Shown here: piece by piece, positions 7,113-15,276 of the stretch | How positions within the stretch are numbered: the stretch's first letter is position 1 | Layout: every line of letters begins with the position of its first letter | From: Candidatus Latescibacterota bacterium | Lineage (GTDB): Bacteria > Latescibacterota > UBA2968 > UBA8231 | DNA: 64,000 nucleotides | Reading direction: 5' to 3' | Assembly (NCBI GenBank): GCA_022819745.1 | Contig: JAJEGS010000039.1 | Span: 434,001-498,000 of the forward strand | Made by a program: the position numbers and the translations under genes | Notes under the pieces: generated by a model | What the model was told of the DNA's origin: nothing | Seen by the model: only the letters and a program-made list of their open reading frames with translations | Databases searched by the model: none

Positions 7113-8731
7113 GCACCGAGGGCGCTGGCCAGCGCCCGCCAGCGCCCGACTACGGGATCATCCTCAACAACGACGGCGGCTACCTGAAGCACGCCGAGTT
7201 CCCAATGTCCGTCGAGGATCTGCTGGAGCGGATCTACGGGCCCTTAGTGGGAACCCAAGTCGGCGCCCTAGCGTGGTGTGTGGGGGTCGAAGAGGCACAC
7301 TGGCCCTCGGACCGGCTGCCGATGATCGGCGAAGCAGAGGGTCGCCGCTACCTCTCGGTCCGCGACATGCGCCGGGCCGAGAGCCTGCGAGCGATGTTCG
7401 ATGCCAACGTCGACCTGTACGGCCAGCTCGTACGCCGCGGCCACCAGATGGGGCTCGGTGTGTACGCCTCGGTGCGCATGAACGACAACCACTTCTGGTC
7501 CGATGCCGAGCGCCGGGCCAAGCCGCTGCGGCCAGAGGAGATGGCCGCGACGGAGCGACCCCATCTCACGGCGTTCCGCAAGCGCCATCCCGAGTGGGTG
7601 CTCGGCGAGGGGGCACCGGCTTGGGCGGCCACATCTTGGAACATGGCAGTACCAGAAGTTCGCGAGTACACCCTGCAACGCATCACCGAAGCCTGCGAGC
7701 TAGCGGACTGGGACGGCGTCGAGCTCGACTGGCAGCGCCATGCCTTCCACCTGCCCGAAGAGGACGCCTACCGCCTGCGCTACACCCTCACCGATCTACA
7801 GCGCGCCGTGCGCCGCCTCACCGACGCGATTGCCCAGCGGCGCGGACGGCCCTTCCACGTGATCGTGCGCGTCGGTGCCTCCCAGGAGACGAACCGGCGC
7901 GTCGGCTACGACCTAGAGACCTGGATCGAGGAGGACCTGTGCGACATCGTCGTCACGGGCGCGAACTCGGGGACCGATCCGGACGTGGAGGTGGAGGCCT
8001 ACGTGGAGATGATGCGCGGCACCCAGGTGCGGCTGTACCCCGGATTCGACAGCCACGGCGAGTGGGGGCACGGGCACCTGCTGCCCGCCGCGCAATGGAG
8101 AGAGGCCTGGTTCCGCGGCTTGGCCACCGCCTTCTACGAGCGCGGTGCCACGGGCGTGCATCTGTTCAACTGGCACAACCACGTACACGCGGCCCGACCG
8201 CTGCTGCAGAACCTCGGCGCACCCGACAGCCTGCGGCGCACGGCCAAGGTGTACGCCGCGGTCAAGCGCCACATCCGCGACCGGAGCGAGCTGCGCTACG
8301 GCGCCGAGCGAGACGACCGGCTGCGCGGCGAGGTGCCCGTCGATCTGCTGCGCACGCTAGTCGGGGGCGGTCCGCGGTTCCATATCGGCGTGTACGAGGA
8401 CGTATCGGAGGACGCGACGCTGGAGCTACAGGTCGATCTCGACCACCTGTCGCCCCGGGACCGGATCGCCGTGGAGCTCGACGGGCAGCGGCTGGGGGAC
8501 CCGGTGCGACGCAGCCCTGCGGCCGAGGAGGAGGCGAATCCGGCGGACGTGTCCGAGAACACGTGGCTCGTCTGGCCGCTGGCTCCGGCACAGGTCGGCA
8601 AGGGTATTCACGTCGTCGGCATCGACCTGCGCGAACGCGACCCGCGTCTGCGACCGCCGGTCGTGGTGCGGAACGTGGAGATCCACGTCAGCTACCGCCG
8701 CGATGGGAACGCGAGTGCCGAAGGGATTTGA
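7109..8731 (+). CDS. Putative TIM-barrel glycoside hydrolase-like protein
   Basis: A 540-residue protein without a signal peptide. The middle (about 15-390) has TIM-barrel hallmarks: GIILNNDGGYL at the N-terminus, GLGVYASVRMNDNHFW (about 115-130), CELADWDGVELDWQRHAF (about 197-214) with an acidic strand end typical of GH-A-like hydrolases, and TGVHLFNWHNHV (about 348-359). A C-terminal beta-rich part (about 410-535) looks like an accessory domain. It resembles uncharacterised putative glycosidases (GHL-type) in uncultured bacteria, but I cannot name a GH family. Its start overlaps the MBL hydrolase stop by 4 nt; it is the last gene of the cluster. Confidence 0.65.
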   Translation: MSTEGAGQRPPAPDYGIILNNDGGYLKHAEFPMSVEDLLERIYGPLVGTQVGALAWCVGVEEAHWPSDRLPMIGEAEGRRYLSVRDMRRAESLRAMFDANVDLYGQLVRRGHQMGLGVYASVRMNDNHFWSDAERRAKPLRPEEMAATERPHLTAFRKRHPEWVLGEGAPAWAATSWNMAVPEVREYTLQRITEACELADWDGVELDWQRHAFHLPEEDAYRLRYTLTDLQRAVRRLTDAIAQRRGRPFHVIVRVGASQETNRRVGYDLETWIEEDLCDIVVTGANSGTDPDVEVEAYVEMMRGTQVRLYPGFDSHGEWGHGHLLPAAQWREAWFRGLATAFYERGATGVHLFNWHNHVHAARPLLQNLGAPDSLRRTAKVYAAVKRHIRDRSELRYGAERDDRLRGEVPVDLLRTLVGGGPRFHIGVYEDVSEDATLELQVDLDHLSPRDRIAVELDGQRLGDPVRRSPAAEEEANPADVSENTWLVWPLAPAQVGKGIHVVGIDLRERDPRLRPPVVVRNVEIHVSYRRDGNASAEGI

Positions 8732-8765
8732 CCGAGGGGCGGGCAGGAGAGGACGCCGCAACCAA

Positions 8766-9092
8766 TTAGGAAGTGCTTGCAAGCCGCGCACTCACAAGCC
8801 GGTTCAGGCTCACCCCTTGCTCGGCCGCTTGGATGGCGAGGGCGCGGTGCGATTCTGGCGGCAAGCGCACCATGAACTTCCCACTGTAGCTACGGTCCGC
8901 TATTGGCTCCGGCACGGCTTCTCCGGTGGTGTGCATATCTGCGAGACACTCGCGCACAAGGCGCTGGATGCCAGACAACGCCGCGACAGGCGTAGGAGCC
9001 AGCCAACTCAGCGATGGGAATTCAGCACAGAGACCCACATGTTCGTTGTCTTCAGCCGACCACGTGATGCGGTAGGTGTAATGGTCGCTCAT
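8766..9092 (-). CDS. HicB family antitoxin-like protein (orphan)
   Basis: A 108-residue two-domain protein. The N-terminal part (about 5-62), with YRITWSAEDNEHVGLCAEFP, is the degenerate RNase H-like HicB domain. The C-terminal part (about 68-106), with GKFMVRLPPESHRALAIQAA and SLNRLVSARLA, is a ribbon-helix-helix DNA-binding domain. HicB normally pairs with the small toxin HicA. No HicA-sized reading frame lies on either side: only 80 nt separate the start from the ZIP transporter gene, and the preceding gene is a hydrolase on the other strand. It is therefore an orphan antitoxin or a stand-alone regulator. Confidence 0.8.
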   Translation of the reverse strand: MSDHYTYRITWSAEDNEHVGLCAEFPSLSWLAPTPVAALSGIQRLVRECLADMHTTGEAVPEPIADRSYSGKFMVRLPPESHRALAIQAAEQGVSLNRLVSARLASTS

Positions 9093-9172
9093 CTCGTGCC
9101 CTCCAGTTTCTCATCACAATAATATCACTAATGATACTGTAGTCAAGGGAGACTGCAGCGGCTTCCAGCGCT

Positions 9173-9880
9173 TCAAAAAAGCATGTCGCCCAGCAAAGCC
9201 AGCGCAAAGCCGCACACAGCACCGATAGGTGGTGCCCAGTGGCGCTCAAGGCGGGCTTGGGGTGCGATGTCCTCAAACGTGAGATAGAGGATGCCGCCTG
9301 CGGCAAACAGCATGATAGCCCCGAGTATCGCGTCGTAATCGGCGAGCCAGAACCAGCCAATAAGTCCGCAGACAGGGCCTACCAGCCCGAGCAGAATCAT
9401 CCAGACCAGCGCACGTCCGTCGCGTCCGTGGCCCGCCACCTCGCGCCAAGCGTTGAACCCTTCGGGCAGATTCTGCAGACCAATGAGCACTGCCAACAAA
9501 ACAGTGCCTTCCTCGTTGCCAGCAAACATGCCCCCAAGGGCAATCGATTCCGGGATAAAATCTGCCGCCATAGCGCTAAACTGCGGTGCCGGCCGCTGCC
9601 GTTGCGCCTGATACCGATCAAACGCCATGAATGCGACGCCACCAGCGATCAACACTGCTATCGCGGCGAGCGGATGCGGCACTCGCTCAATGCCCTTCGG
9701 AACCAGCACCAGCGCTACGGCACCGACGAGAATGCCGCCGCCAAACGCGATTATGAAGTGACGCAGTTCCTCTTCAAACCACTGCGGACGGATGTGCTCA
9801 ATGCGGGCCAGCAGTGCTCCGATGGGAATGCAGGCACCCGCCAGCGCGGTCCAAAGTAGCAACAAGGTGAGCCGATCCAT
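9173..9880 (-). CDS. ZIP family metal transporter
   Basis: Inner-membrane divalent-metal (zinc/iron/manganese) transporter of 235 residues with about seven or eight hydrophobic segments. The two metal-binding helices are visible: ADFIPESIALGG (about 105-116, the equivalent of HDxxEG) and LQNLPEGFNAW (about 134-144, the HNxPEG motif). A short loop with DRYQAQRQRPAPQ (about 88-100) stands where ZIP proteins carry their variable loop. The coding start at 9880 coincides with the point where the upstream vapC frame loses PIN-domain similarity, so the gene appears to have replaced the rest of vapC. Confidence 0.85.
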   Translation of the reverse strand: MDRLTLLLLWTALAGACIPIGALLARIEHIRPQWFEEELRHFIIAFGGGILVGAVALVLVPKGIERVPHPLAAIAVLIAGGVAFMAFDRYQAQRQRPAPQFSAMAADFIPESIALGGMFAGNEEGTVLLAVLIGLQNLPEGFNAWREVAGHGRDGRALVWMILLGLVGPVCGLIGWFWLADYDAILGAIMLFAAGGILYLTFEDIAPQARLERHWAPPIGAVCGFALALLGDMLF

Positions 9881-9980
9881 TGTGGGTCAGTTCTTCCAGC
9901 CAATCCCGGTAAGCTGGGTGGCCGGGGATTTCCTCGCGGTGGGCGTAGAGCAGGACATTGACGTCAAGCAGGACCACCAT
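9881..9980 (-). pseudogene. Truncated VapC-type PIN toxin (N-terminal 33-34 codons only)
   Basis: The frame starts with ATG at 9980, overlapping the vapB-like stop by 17 nt. It reads MVVLLDVNVLLYAHREE and then HPAYRDWLEELT, the N-terminus of a PIN-domain RNase with its first catalytic Asp (D6). After about 34 codons the PIN similarity stops where the ZIP gene begins, although the frame runs on as nonsense. The other acidic residues of the PIN active site are lost, so no working toxin can be made. Confidence 0.72.
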
Positions 9981-10215
9981 CCCGCTCCATCGGGTCGAGG
10001 AGGGACGAAGTATCGTCCAAATCGACGCCCGGTTGTACACCTCGCCCTTTGAAGGTTTTCAAAGGGACGCGGGTCTGTGGCCGAGTGACCTCCGTGCGCG
10101 CCAAAGCTTCGCGCAACGCATCCTCAATCACCGTGTTGAGAGTGCGACCTGTCTGATCAGCGTGCTTTTTGGCCTCTAACAGCAACTGATCATCCAACTG
10201 TATCGTCGTTTTCAT
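9964..10215 (-). CDS. VapB-like ribbon-helix-helix antitoxin
   Basis: An 83-residue protein. Its N-terminus, MKTTIQLDDQLLLEAKKHA then RTLNTVIEDALREALA (1-40), is a VapB-type ribbon-helix-helix domain. The tail (LKTFKGRGVQPGVDLDD, about 52-68) matches the toxin-wrapping region of VapB proteins. It normally protects against the PIN toxin encoded next, which here survives only as a fragment, so this is an antitoxin without a functional partner. Immediately upstream (10222-10346) lies a series of hairpins. Confidence 0.8.
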   Translation of the reverse strand: MKTTIQLDDQLLLEAKKHADQTGRTLNTVIEDALREALARTEVTRPQTRVPLKTFKGRGVQPGVDLDDTSSLLDPMERDGGPA

Positions 10216-10221
10216 AAAAAA

Positions 10222-10346
10222 GCTCGCATGAGCCCCTCGTCTTTAGGCGGGGGAGGGATAGCGATTGAATCGGTGACGGGTAGGCAACGCACGAGGCGTT
10301 GGTTGTCCCTGAGTCGATTCAACCCTACTATAGAAATTTCCTATAG
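10222..10346. other. Cluster of inverted repeats (possible structured RNA or decayed mobile-element end)
   Basis: Three nested structures occur in 125 bp. At 10234-10253 an 8-bp hairpin with G-U pairs and a TTTA loop (CCCTCGTC/GGCGGGGG) resembles the terminal hairpin downstream of IS200/IS605 elements. At 10265-10322 the outer arms TTGAATCG/CGATTCAA enclose GGG/CCC and CAACGC/GCGTTG around an ACGAG loop. At 10328-10346 CTATAG is repeated as an inverted pair. No transposase gene adjoins. Function is unknown. Confidence 0.5.
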
Positions 10347-10845
10347 CACGGATTTTGTGTATAGGTAGAATCAATTTTATGTGGCCTAACATCGTCGGTA
10401 TTTTCCCTTTACTCTTCGGTCAAACACAAGGTTTGCCGAGTGAGTCGCTTAGGAGAAAAGGCACCCTCCAAGAGGGATAAAACGGTTTCCGATGTACCCA
10501 ACGATAGCGACCCACATATCCTGCCGATAGCACTGAACGCAGGGAGTCGAGTTCGATCTTGTAGGTCCACTGGTAGCATGGATCGTTCCGTATGCCTCGG
10601 GTCTTACCCCTCGGTGGTGGCTGAGTGTCAGCAGGCTGAAAGTCTCGCCCAGTAGCACGATGTCGCATCCTGCGATGTCTTGCTGCATCCGAAAGCCTCC
10701 GCCATAGCGCGGTGCTCGCGTTAGAGGGGCTGGGAAAAGGCAGGGACAAGCTGATCCCTTTAGGTGTCAGTGGCTGACAAAAGCATGTGATATATCCATA
10801 AACATAGCAATTGCCCTTTTATTACCGGATGTTAGATTGCTCGTC
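10347..10845. other. Intergenic region, no gene recognised
   Basis: Together with 10216-10346 this is a gap of about 630 bp. The short frames on both strands show no recognisable family, no good ribosome-binding site and no conserved motif. An AT-rich stretch at about 10790-10840 precedes the oxidoreductase gene and probably contains its promoter, but no clear -35/-10 pair can be defended. Confidence 0.5.
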
Positions 10846-12426
10846 ATGGCGGACTCCACGTACGACGGCATCATCCTCGGAACCGGCCACAACAGCCTGA
10901 TTTTGCAGGCCTACCTGTGCCGGGCCGGCCTACACGTCCTCAGCCTAGAGCGAGACATCGTCGCTGGCGGCGGACTGCGCACCGAAGAGTGGCCAGTCGG
11001 CTCCGGCTTCCTGCACAACACCCATTCGTTCTACCACCGAGGCGTGACCCGGATGCCGTGGTACGCCGAACTCGAACTCGAGCGGCACGGTGCCCGCTAC
11101 CTCGAACCCGATCTGAACGTGGCCATGCTGCTCCCGGACGGACGATCCCTGACTTGGTGGACGGACTTCGAACGCACCGCCGATTCCTTCGCTCAGTTCA
11201 GCCGCCGAGACGCCGATACCTTGCGCCGCTGGCGCGAGGCATTCCTCCCGATCGTGACGCAGATTCTGGAACCCGAAGCGCAGACTCCCCCGCTGTCTCC
11301 CCCAGAGCGCCAGCGCCTCTTGGCAGCCACAGCCGAAGGCCGCCTGCTCCTAAAAACGAGCGCCTATTCGCCACGCGAGTTCGTACTGCGCGAATTCGAG
11401 AACCCAGCGGTACAAGCCGGCCTCCTGTTCTTCAACGGCCTGCGCGAAGTCGACCCGCGCGCGCCCGACTTCGGCCACCACATCCCAGCGCTATTGGCCG
11501 CCCGCGGCAAGGCGCAAATGTGCGTCGGCGGCTCGGCTCGGCTGGCCGAAGCCCTCGTCGCCGCCGTCACCGAGGCCGGAGGCGAAGTGCGCACCGACGT
11601 CGAACTCGCGCAGATCGCGGTGCAACCCGTTGCCAGCGGACCAGGTCGAGCCGCCGGAGTCGTCACAGCCGAGGGAGAGCGGATCGACGCCCGCCACTTC
11701 ATCGCCTCGGGCCTCAACCCGCAGCAGACCTTCCTCGACCTAATTGACCCCGCGCACTTGCCAGCTTCCTGGCGCGACCAAGCCGCCGCGTTCCGCTACA
11801 ACCTGCTGGCACCCCTGTTCGGCCTCTACCTCAACCTCGACGAAGCCCCACTCTACTCGGCAGCCGAGACCTACCCTGAGCTAGACGACGCCTTCATGGT
11901 CCTCCTCGGCCTACAGTCAGTGACCGACTTCGACGACATAGTACGAGCGCACGAGCAGGCCCAATTGCCGCCGACGGTGATGTGGGGATCCTGTCCCAGC
12001 CACTTCGACGCCACCCAAGCCCCCGACAATGCACATACCGCCTTCATGTGGGAAAAAGTGCCCTTCCGCCTGCGCGGCCACGCCGATAACTGGGACGCAG
12101 AGGCCACAGCCCACGGTCGCCGCATGCTCGACGCCTGGGCCGATTACGCACCGAACCTGCGAGATGTCGCGCGCGACTACATGATCCGCCCGGTCCACCA
12201 CATCCCCAAGCGGCTGCCAAACATGCGCGACGGCGACCTACTAGTAGGCTCCCTCGGCCACGGTCAGGTCGGCTATAACCGGCCCTTCCCAGGCGCTGGC
12301 CACTACCGGGGCTATCTAGAGGGTTTATACCTGTGCGGTTCGTGTTGCCACCCGTCCGGGAACATCACCGGGCTACCGGGTTACAACGCGTGGCAGGTGA
12401 TCGCCGCGGACCTAAGGTTGAATTGA
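10846..12426 (+). CDS. FAD-dependent oxidoreductase, phytoene desaturase/carotene isomerase-like (COG1233)
   Basis: A 526-residue flavoprotein. The N-terminal Rossmann motif IILGTGHNSLILQAYLCRAG (about 8-27) is a slightly altered GxGxxG, followed by the ribose-binding acid in LSLERDIVAGGGLRTEEW. The C-terminal FAD-binding stretch LYLCGSCCHPSGNITGLPGY (about 497-516) is typical of COG1233 proteins. Related enzymes desaturate or isomerise carotenoids and other polyenes or amines. No carotenoid biosynthesis gene is present in the window, so the substrate is open. ATG at 10846 is preferred over the TTG nine bases upstream. Confidence 0.85.
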   Translation: MADSTYDGIILGTGHNSLILQAYLCRAGLHVLSLERDIVAGGGLRTEEWPVGSGFLHNTHSFYHRGVTRMPWYAELELERHGARYLEPDLNVAMLLPDGRSLTWWTDFERTADSFAQFSRRDADTLRRWREAFLPIVTQILEPEAQTPPLSPPERQRLLAATAEGRLLLKTSAYSPREFVLREFENPAVQAGLLFFNGLREVDPRAPDFGHHIPALLAARGKAQMCVGGSARLAEALVAAVTEAGGEVRTDVELAQIAVQPVASGPGRAAGVVTAEGERIDARHFIASGLNPQQTFLDLIDPAHLPASWRDQAAAFRYNLLAPLFGLYLNLDEAPLYSAAETYPELDDAFMVLLGLQSVTDFDDIVRAHEQAQLPPTVMWGSCPSHFDATQAPDNAHTAFMWEKVPFRLRGHADNWDAEATAHGRRMLDAWADYAPNLRDVARDYMIRPVHHIPKRLPNMRDGDLLVGSLGHGQVGYNRPFPGAGHYRGYLEGLYLCGSCCHPSGNITGLPGYNAWQVIAADLRLN

Positions 12427-12453
12427 CGGGCCGGTGGTCTCCCCCTGACCCTA

Positions 12454-13014
12454 CTAAAAACCGCAGGCCCTTAAAACCGGATGTTCCAAAACAGACGCGA
12501 CTTCCGCCCAAGCCTGTTGGCTATTCTCTCGCTCAAGGTCTGGGTAAAATCCGAAATCGAGATACACTTTGATGGCGGGAATCCGCCCGCTTGAGGTGCC
12601 GAGAAAACTGCGCTCGTGGAATCGTTTGAGATACGCCATCGCCACGGACATCATCGGCTTGGCAAGCCCGCGTCCCTGATAGCCCGGATGAATCGCAACC
12701 CAGTGAATCTGGCCCCAATCCTCGCCGTTTAAATCGGGCTGCCACCACGCTGTGATAGTCCCAATCTCTTCGCCAGCATCGGTGGTCAAATAAAAACTTC
12801 GGTCCTCCAGTGCCCCAAAATCGCGTTTGAATTCGCGCGCAAAAAGCTGGTCGTCAACGTCGAAGTACGGTTCCGCCGCTCGCTGAATCCGCGTCCAGAT
12901 AGCCCCTTCATCCGGCCGGAAGTTCCGCATGACAAACCCTTTGGGGATCGGGAATTGCGGAATATCTTCCATATGCTCGCGGATCATTCTGACACTGTAG
13001 TTTTTCATCGGCAC
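12454..13014 (-). CDS. GNAT family N-acetyltransferase
   Basis: A 186-residue GNAT-fold acetyltransferase. Motif A is clear in IHWVAIHPGYQGRGLAKPMM (about 122-141), which contains the Q/RxxGxG/A pyrophosphate loop that binds acetyl-CoA. The preceding strand GTITAWWQPD and the following IPAIKVYLDFGFYPD (the N-x-x-A-x-x-x-Y-x-x-x-GF-like motif B, about 164-178) fit the family. The acceptor is unknown. It is a single gene, convergent with the oxidoreductase (27-nt gap) and divergent from the phosphatidyltransferase gene. Confidence 0.88.
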   Translation of the reverse strand: MPMKNYSVRMIREHMEDIPQFPIPKGFVMRNFRPDEGAIWTRIQRAAEPYFDVDDQLFAREFKRDFGALEDRSFYLTTDAGEEIGTITAWWQPDLNGEDWGQIHWVAIHPGYQGRGLAKPMMSVAMAYLKRFHERSFLGTSSGRIPAIKVYLDFGFYPDLERENSQQAWAEVASVLEHPVLRACGF

Positions 13015-13088
13015 CTGCTACTTTTTGTCCCATATTATAAGGAGATCCTATCGCTAGTCGATATTCTTGCATTTCGAGGGAGGTGAAC

Positions 13089-13736
13089 ATGCAAGCGAAT
13101 CTTGTAACGTTAATCCGAATTTTCTTGGTGTTTTTGGTGATTGGGCTGTACAAAGTCAACACCATCGCCTGCGGCGTAGCGGTTTTACTGACCATCGTCA
13201 CCCTCTACATGGACGCACTCGACGGTATCATTGCCCGCCGCCTCGGCATCGAATCCGATCTAGGCGCGATGTTCGACATCGCTGGGGACCGCATCGTCGA
13301 GAACGTCTTCTGGGTCTATTTTGCGTCGATCGGCATGGCCAGCTTCTGGGCTGCGGCCATCGTCGTCGCCCGTAGTTTTCTCATCGACTGGCTGCGGACG
13401 CTCGCCTTTGTAGAAGCGGGCCAAACCGCATTCGGCAGTAAGACGATGATGCAGAGCCGGTGGGCAAAGGCACTCGTGAGCTCCCGCTTCAGTCGGGCGC
13501 TCTACGGCTTCACCAAGGCGGTCGTGTTTGTCTATCTGGGCGCTGTGTTGCTGATCCAGTCCGGCCAAGCCGAGTACGGTTGGTCAATCGGCGTATCCAC
13601 GGAGTTGCTGCTGCTAATCGGGCAGGCAATCGTCTGGCTGACGGTGGTGATGTGCCTAGTGCGGGGCGTCCCGGTAATATGGGACAGCCAAGACGTGCTA
13701 TTTCGCAAGATGTTTCCCGGCCTGCTGCGCGATTAA
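13089..13736 (+). CDS. CDP-alcohol phosphatidyltransferase family protein
   Basis: Integral membrane enzyme of 215 residues that transfers a phosphatidyl group from a CDP-diacylglycerol-type donor to an alcohol. The signature D-x2-D-G-x2-A-R-x8-G-x3-D-x3-D is complete: D42, D45, G46, A49, R50, G59, D63 and D67. Several hydrophobic segments flank it. The ATG at 13089 has GGGAGG six bases upstream; a GTG two codons earlier is possible. A HAD phosphatase gene follows 8 nt after the stop, which fits a PgsA/Pgp-like pair making phosphatidylglycerol. The acceptor alcohol cannot be told from sequence. Confidence 0.88.
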   Translation: MQANLVTLIRIFLVFLVIGLYKVNTIACGVAVLLTIVTLYMDALDGIIARRLGIESDLGAMFDIAGDRIVENVFWVYFASIGMASFWAAAIVVARSFLIDWLRTLAFVEAGQTAFGSKTMMQSRWAKALVSSRFSRALYGFTKAVVFVYLGAVLLIQSGQAEYGWSIGVSTELLLLIGQAIVWLTVVMCLVRGVPVIWDSQDVLFRKMFPGLLRD

Positions 13737-13744
13737 CCACTCCC

Positions 13745-14383
13745 GTGACCGCCGCGATATTCGATCTAGACGGGACGCTGCTGCCCGGTACCAGCGCCGA
13801 AAGGGAGTTCATCCGCTTCGCGCTGAAGACCGGCCAGCAGACCGCCCCAGAGGCGATTCGCGCGTTCCTGTCTTGGGCCGTCCGCATCCCTACTCGCGGC
13901 ATCCAATCCAACAAGACCTACTTCGGCGGCGGCGAGATGAACTTACTCGCAGAAACGGCAGAAACCTTCTGTCAACAGCAACTAACTCGCCGCATCCCAG
14001 CTCAGGCCCAACGTCTGATCGCCACCCATCGCGCCGCTGGAGATTGTCTCGGCATCGTGTCGGGAGCGCCGCAACTCCTGATCGCACCCCTGAAGGACCT
14101 TCTCGATCTGGATTTTGTCGTCGGCACCAAGCTAGCCTGCGAGCAGGGACGCTTGACGGGCGACTTGGACGGCCCGCGCGTATCTGGGCGTGAAAAGGTT
14201 TGCCAAGCGGACGAAGTAGCGCACGCATACAAATTCGACCTGCGTGAATCCACGGCCTACGGAAACGCCTTCGACGACCGCTTCTTACTGGCGGAGGTCG
14301 CCCATCCAGTCGTTGTCAATCCAGACATCCGGTTAGCGCGTCTAGCCCACCAGAAGGGCTGGCCGATCTGTATCTTCTCTTGA
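13745..14383 (+). CDS. HAD-IB family phosphatase
   Basis: A 212-residue haloacid-dehalogenase-superfamily phosphatase. Motif I is FDLDGTLLP, with nucleophile D7 and acid/base D9. Motif II is S106 in GIVSGAP, motif III is K151, and motif IV is AYGNAFDDRF (D177/D178). The helical insertion after motif I (about 15-95) is of the C1 type seen in phosphoserine phosphatase-like HAD-IB proteins. The GTG at 13745, 8 nt after the phosphatidyltransferase stop, is chosen because motif I starts six codons later; the in-frame region before it is only the neighbouring gene in another frame. Dephosphorylation of the product of the preceding gene is a plausible inferred role. Confidence 0.82.
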   Translation: MTAAIFDLDGTLLPGTSAEREFIRFALKTGQQTAPEAIRAFLSWAVRIPTRGIQSNKTYFGGGEMNLLAETAETFCQQQLTRRIPAQAQRLIATHRAAGDCLGIVSGAPQLLIAPLKDLLDLDFVVGTKLACEQGRLTGDLDGPRVSGREKVCQADEVAHAYKFDLRESTAYGNAFDDRFLLAEVAHPVVVNPDIRLARLAHQKGWPICIFS

Positions 14384-14406
14384 GGGACATCCAGTAAGGA
14401 GATCAC

Positions 14407-15198
14407 ATGACCCCACCACCATTCGAACACATCCTTTACGAAAAAAAGGGCCACATCGCCTATGTGACAGTGAATCGCCCGCAAGTGATGAACGCCCTGC
14501 ATCCCCCGGCCCACGCCGAACTGACTAGGGCCTGGGATGACTTCATCGCCGACGATCAAGTCTGGGTCGCCATTCTCACCGGTGCTGGCGAGCGCGCTTT
14601 CTCGTCTGGCACGGACCTGAAATACCGCGTCGAACAAACAGACGACGATCAGCTCCGCAACCCAGTCCACTCCCCGGTCCACATCCTCGACCGCTGCTAC
14701 AAGCCGATCATCGCCGCAGTCAACGGTTATGCCATCGGCGGCGGCCTAGAACTGGCGCTGCACTGCGATCTGATCGTGGCAGCCCCAAGCGCCCGCTTTG
14801 GTTTCCCCGAGGCCCGGCGCGGCCTGCTAGCCGATGCCGGCGGCGTGCTCAAACTACCGCGCCGCATCCCCTACCATTTGGCTATGGGCATGCTGCTGAC
14901 CGGCAAGCTATTCTCGGCACAGGAAGCCCTAGCCATGGGCTTGGTCAATGAAGTAGCCGACGACGAACCCGTGATGGACACGGCCGAACGCTGGGCCGCC
15001 GAAATCCTAGCGTGCGGCCCCCTCGCCGTCCAAGCCGCCAAGCAGGTGGCACTCCACACCATCGAGACCCCCATCTCCCAAGCGCAGTGCCAACTAGAAG
15101 ACCTGACGGCCGTGCGCCGCCTACGGCTGTCGGAAGACTACGCCGAAGGGCCGCAGGCATTCGCCGAAAAACGCAAGCCCCAATGGAAGGGAAGATGA
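14407..15198 (+). CDS. Enoyl-CoA hydratase/isomerase (crotonase) family protein
   Basis: A 263-residue crotonase-fold protein. The oxyanion hole is formed by the regions AGERAFSSGTDLKY (about 60-73) and YAIGGGLELALHCDLIVA (about 110-127). A Glu in FPEARRGL (about 136-143) sits where the first catalytic acid of hydratases is found, while the second position reads LADAGG, so it could be a hydratase, isomerase or other crotonase. An AAGGAG ribosome-binding site precedes the ATG. It is 23 nt downstream of the HAD gene and may be co-transcribed with it. Substrate unknown. Confidence 0.9.
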   Translation: MTPPPFEHILYEKKGHIAYVTVNRPQVMNALHPPAHAELTRAWDDFIADDQVWVAILTGAGERAFSSGTDLKYRVEQTDDDQLRNPVHSPVHILDRCYKPIIAAVNGYAIGGGLELALHCDLIVAAPSARFGFPEARRGLLADAGGVLKLPRRIPYHLAMGMLLTGKLFSAQEALAMGLVNEVADDEPVMDTAERWAAEILACGPLAVQAAKQVALHTIETPISQAQCQLEDLTAVRRLRLSEDYAEGPQAFAEKRKPQWKGR

Positions 15199-15217
15199 TA
15201 TTCTTGAGGTGTCGAGA

Positions 15218-15246
15218 TTGACGAAGAAAAGCTATTCAGGTATGCT
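15218..15246 (+). promoter_or_regulatory. Putative sigma-70-type promoter
   Basis: TTGACG (15218-15223), a 17-bp spacer and TATGCT (15241-15246) lie 31 bp before the small gene at 15277. A reasonable but not perfect match. Confidence 0.45.
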
Positions 15247-15276
15247 TTTATAGAATGATTCTTAACGAGAGCTGAT

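Noticed and set aside
7273..8769. 498-codon frame overlapping the TIM-barrel gene on the same strand
   Set aside because: Arg/Ala/Pro-rich frame-shifted reading of the real gene; high GC keeps stops rare.
10222..10260. IS200/IS605 insertion sequence
   Set aside because: Only a terminal-hairpin-like structure is seen; there is no tnpA or tnpB sequence and no recognisable left end.
10420..10749. Minus-strand frame of 109 codons in the gene-free region
   Set aside because: No family resemblance, no ribosome-binding site, and composition like non-coding DNA.
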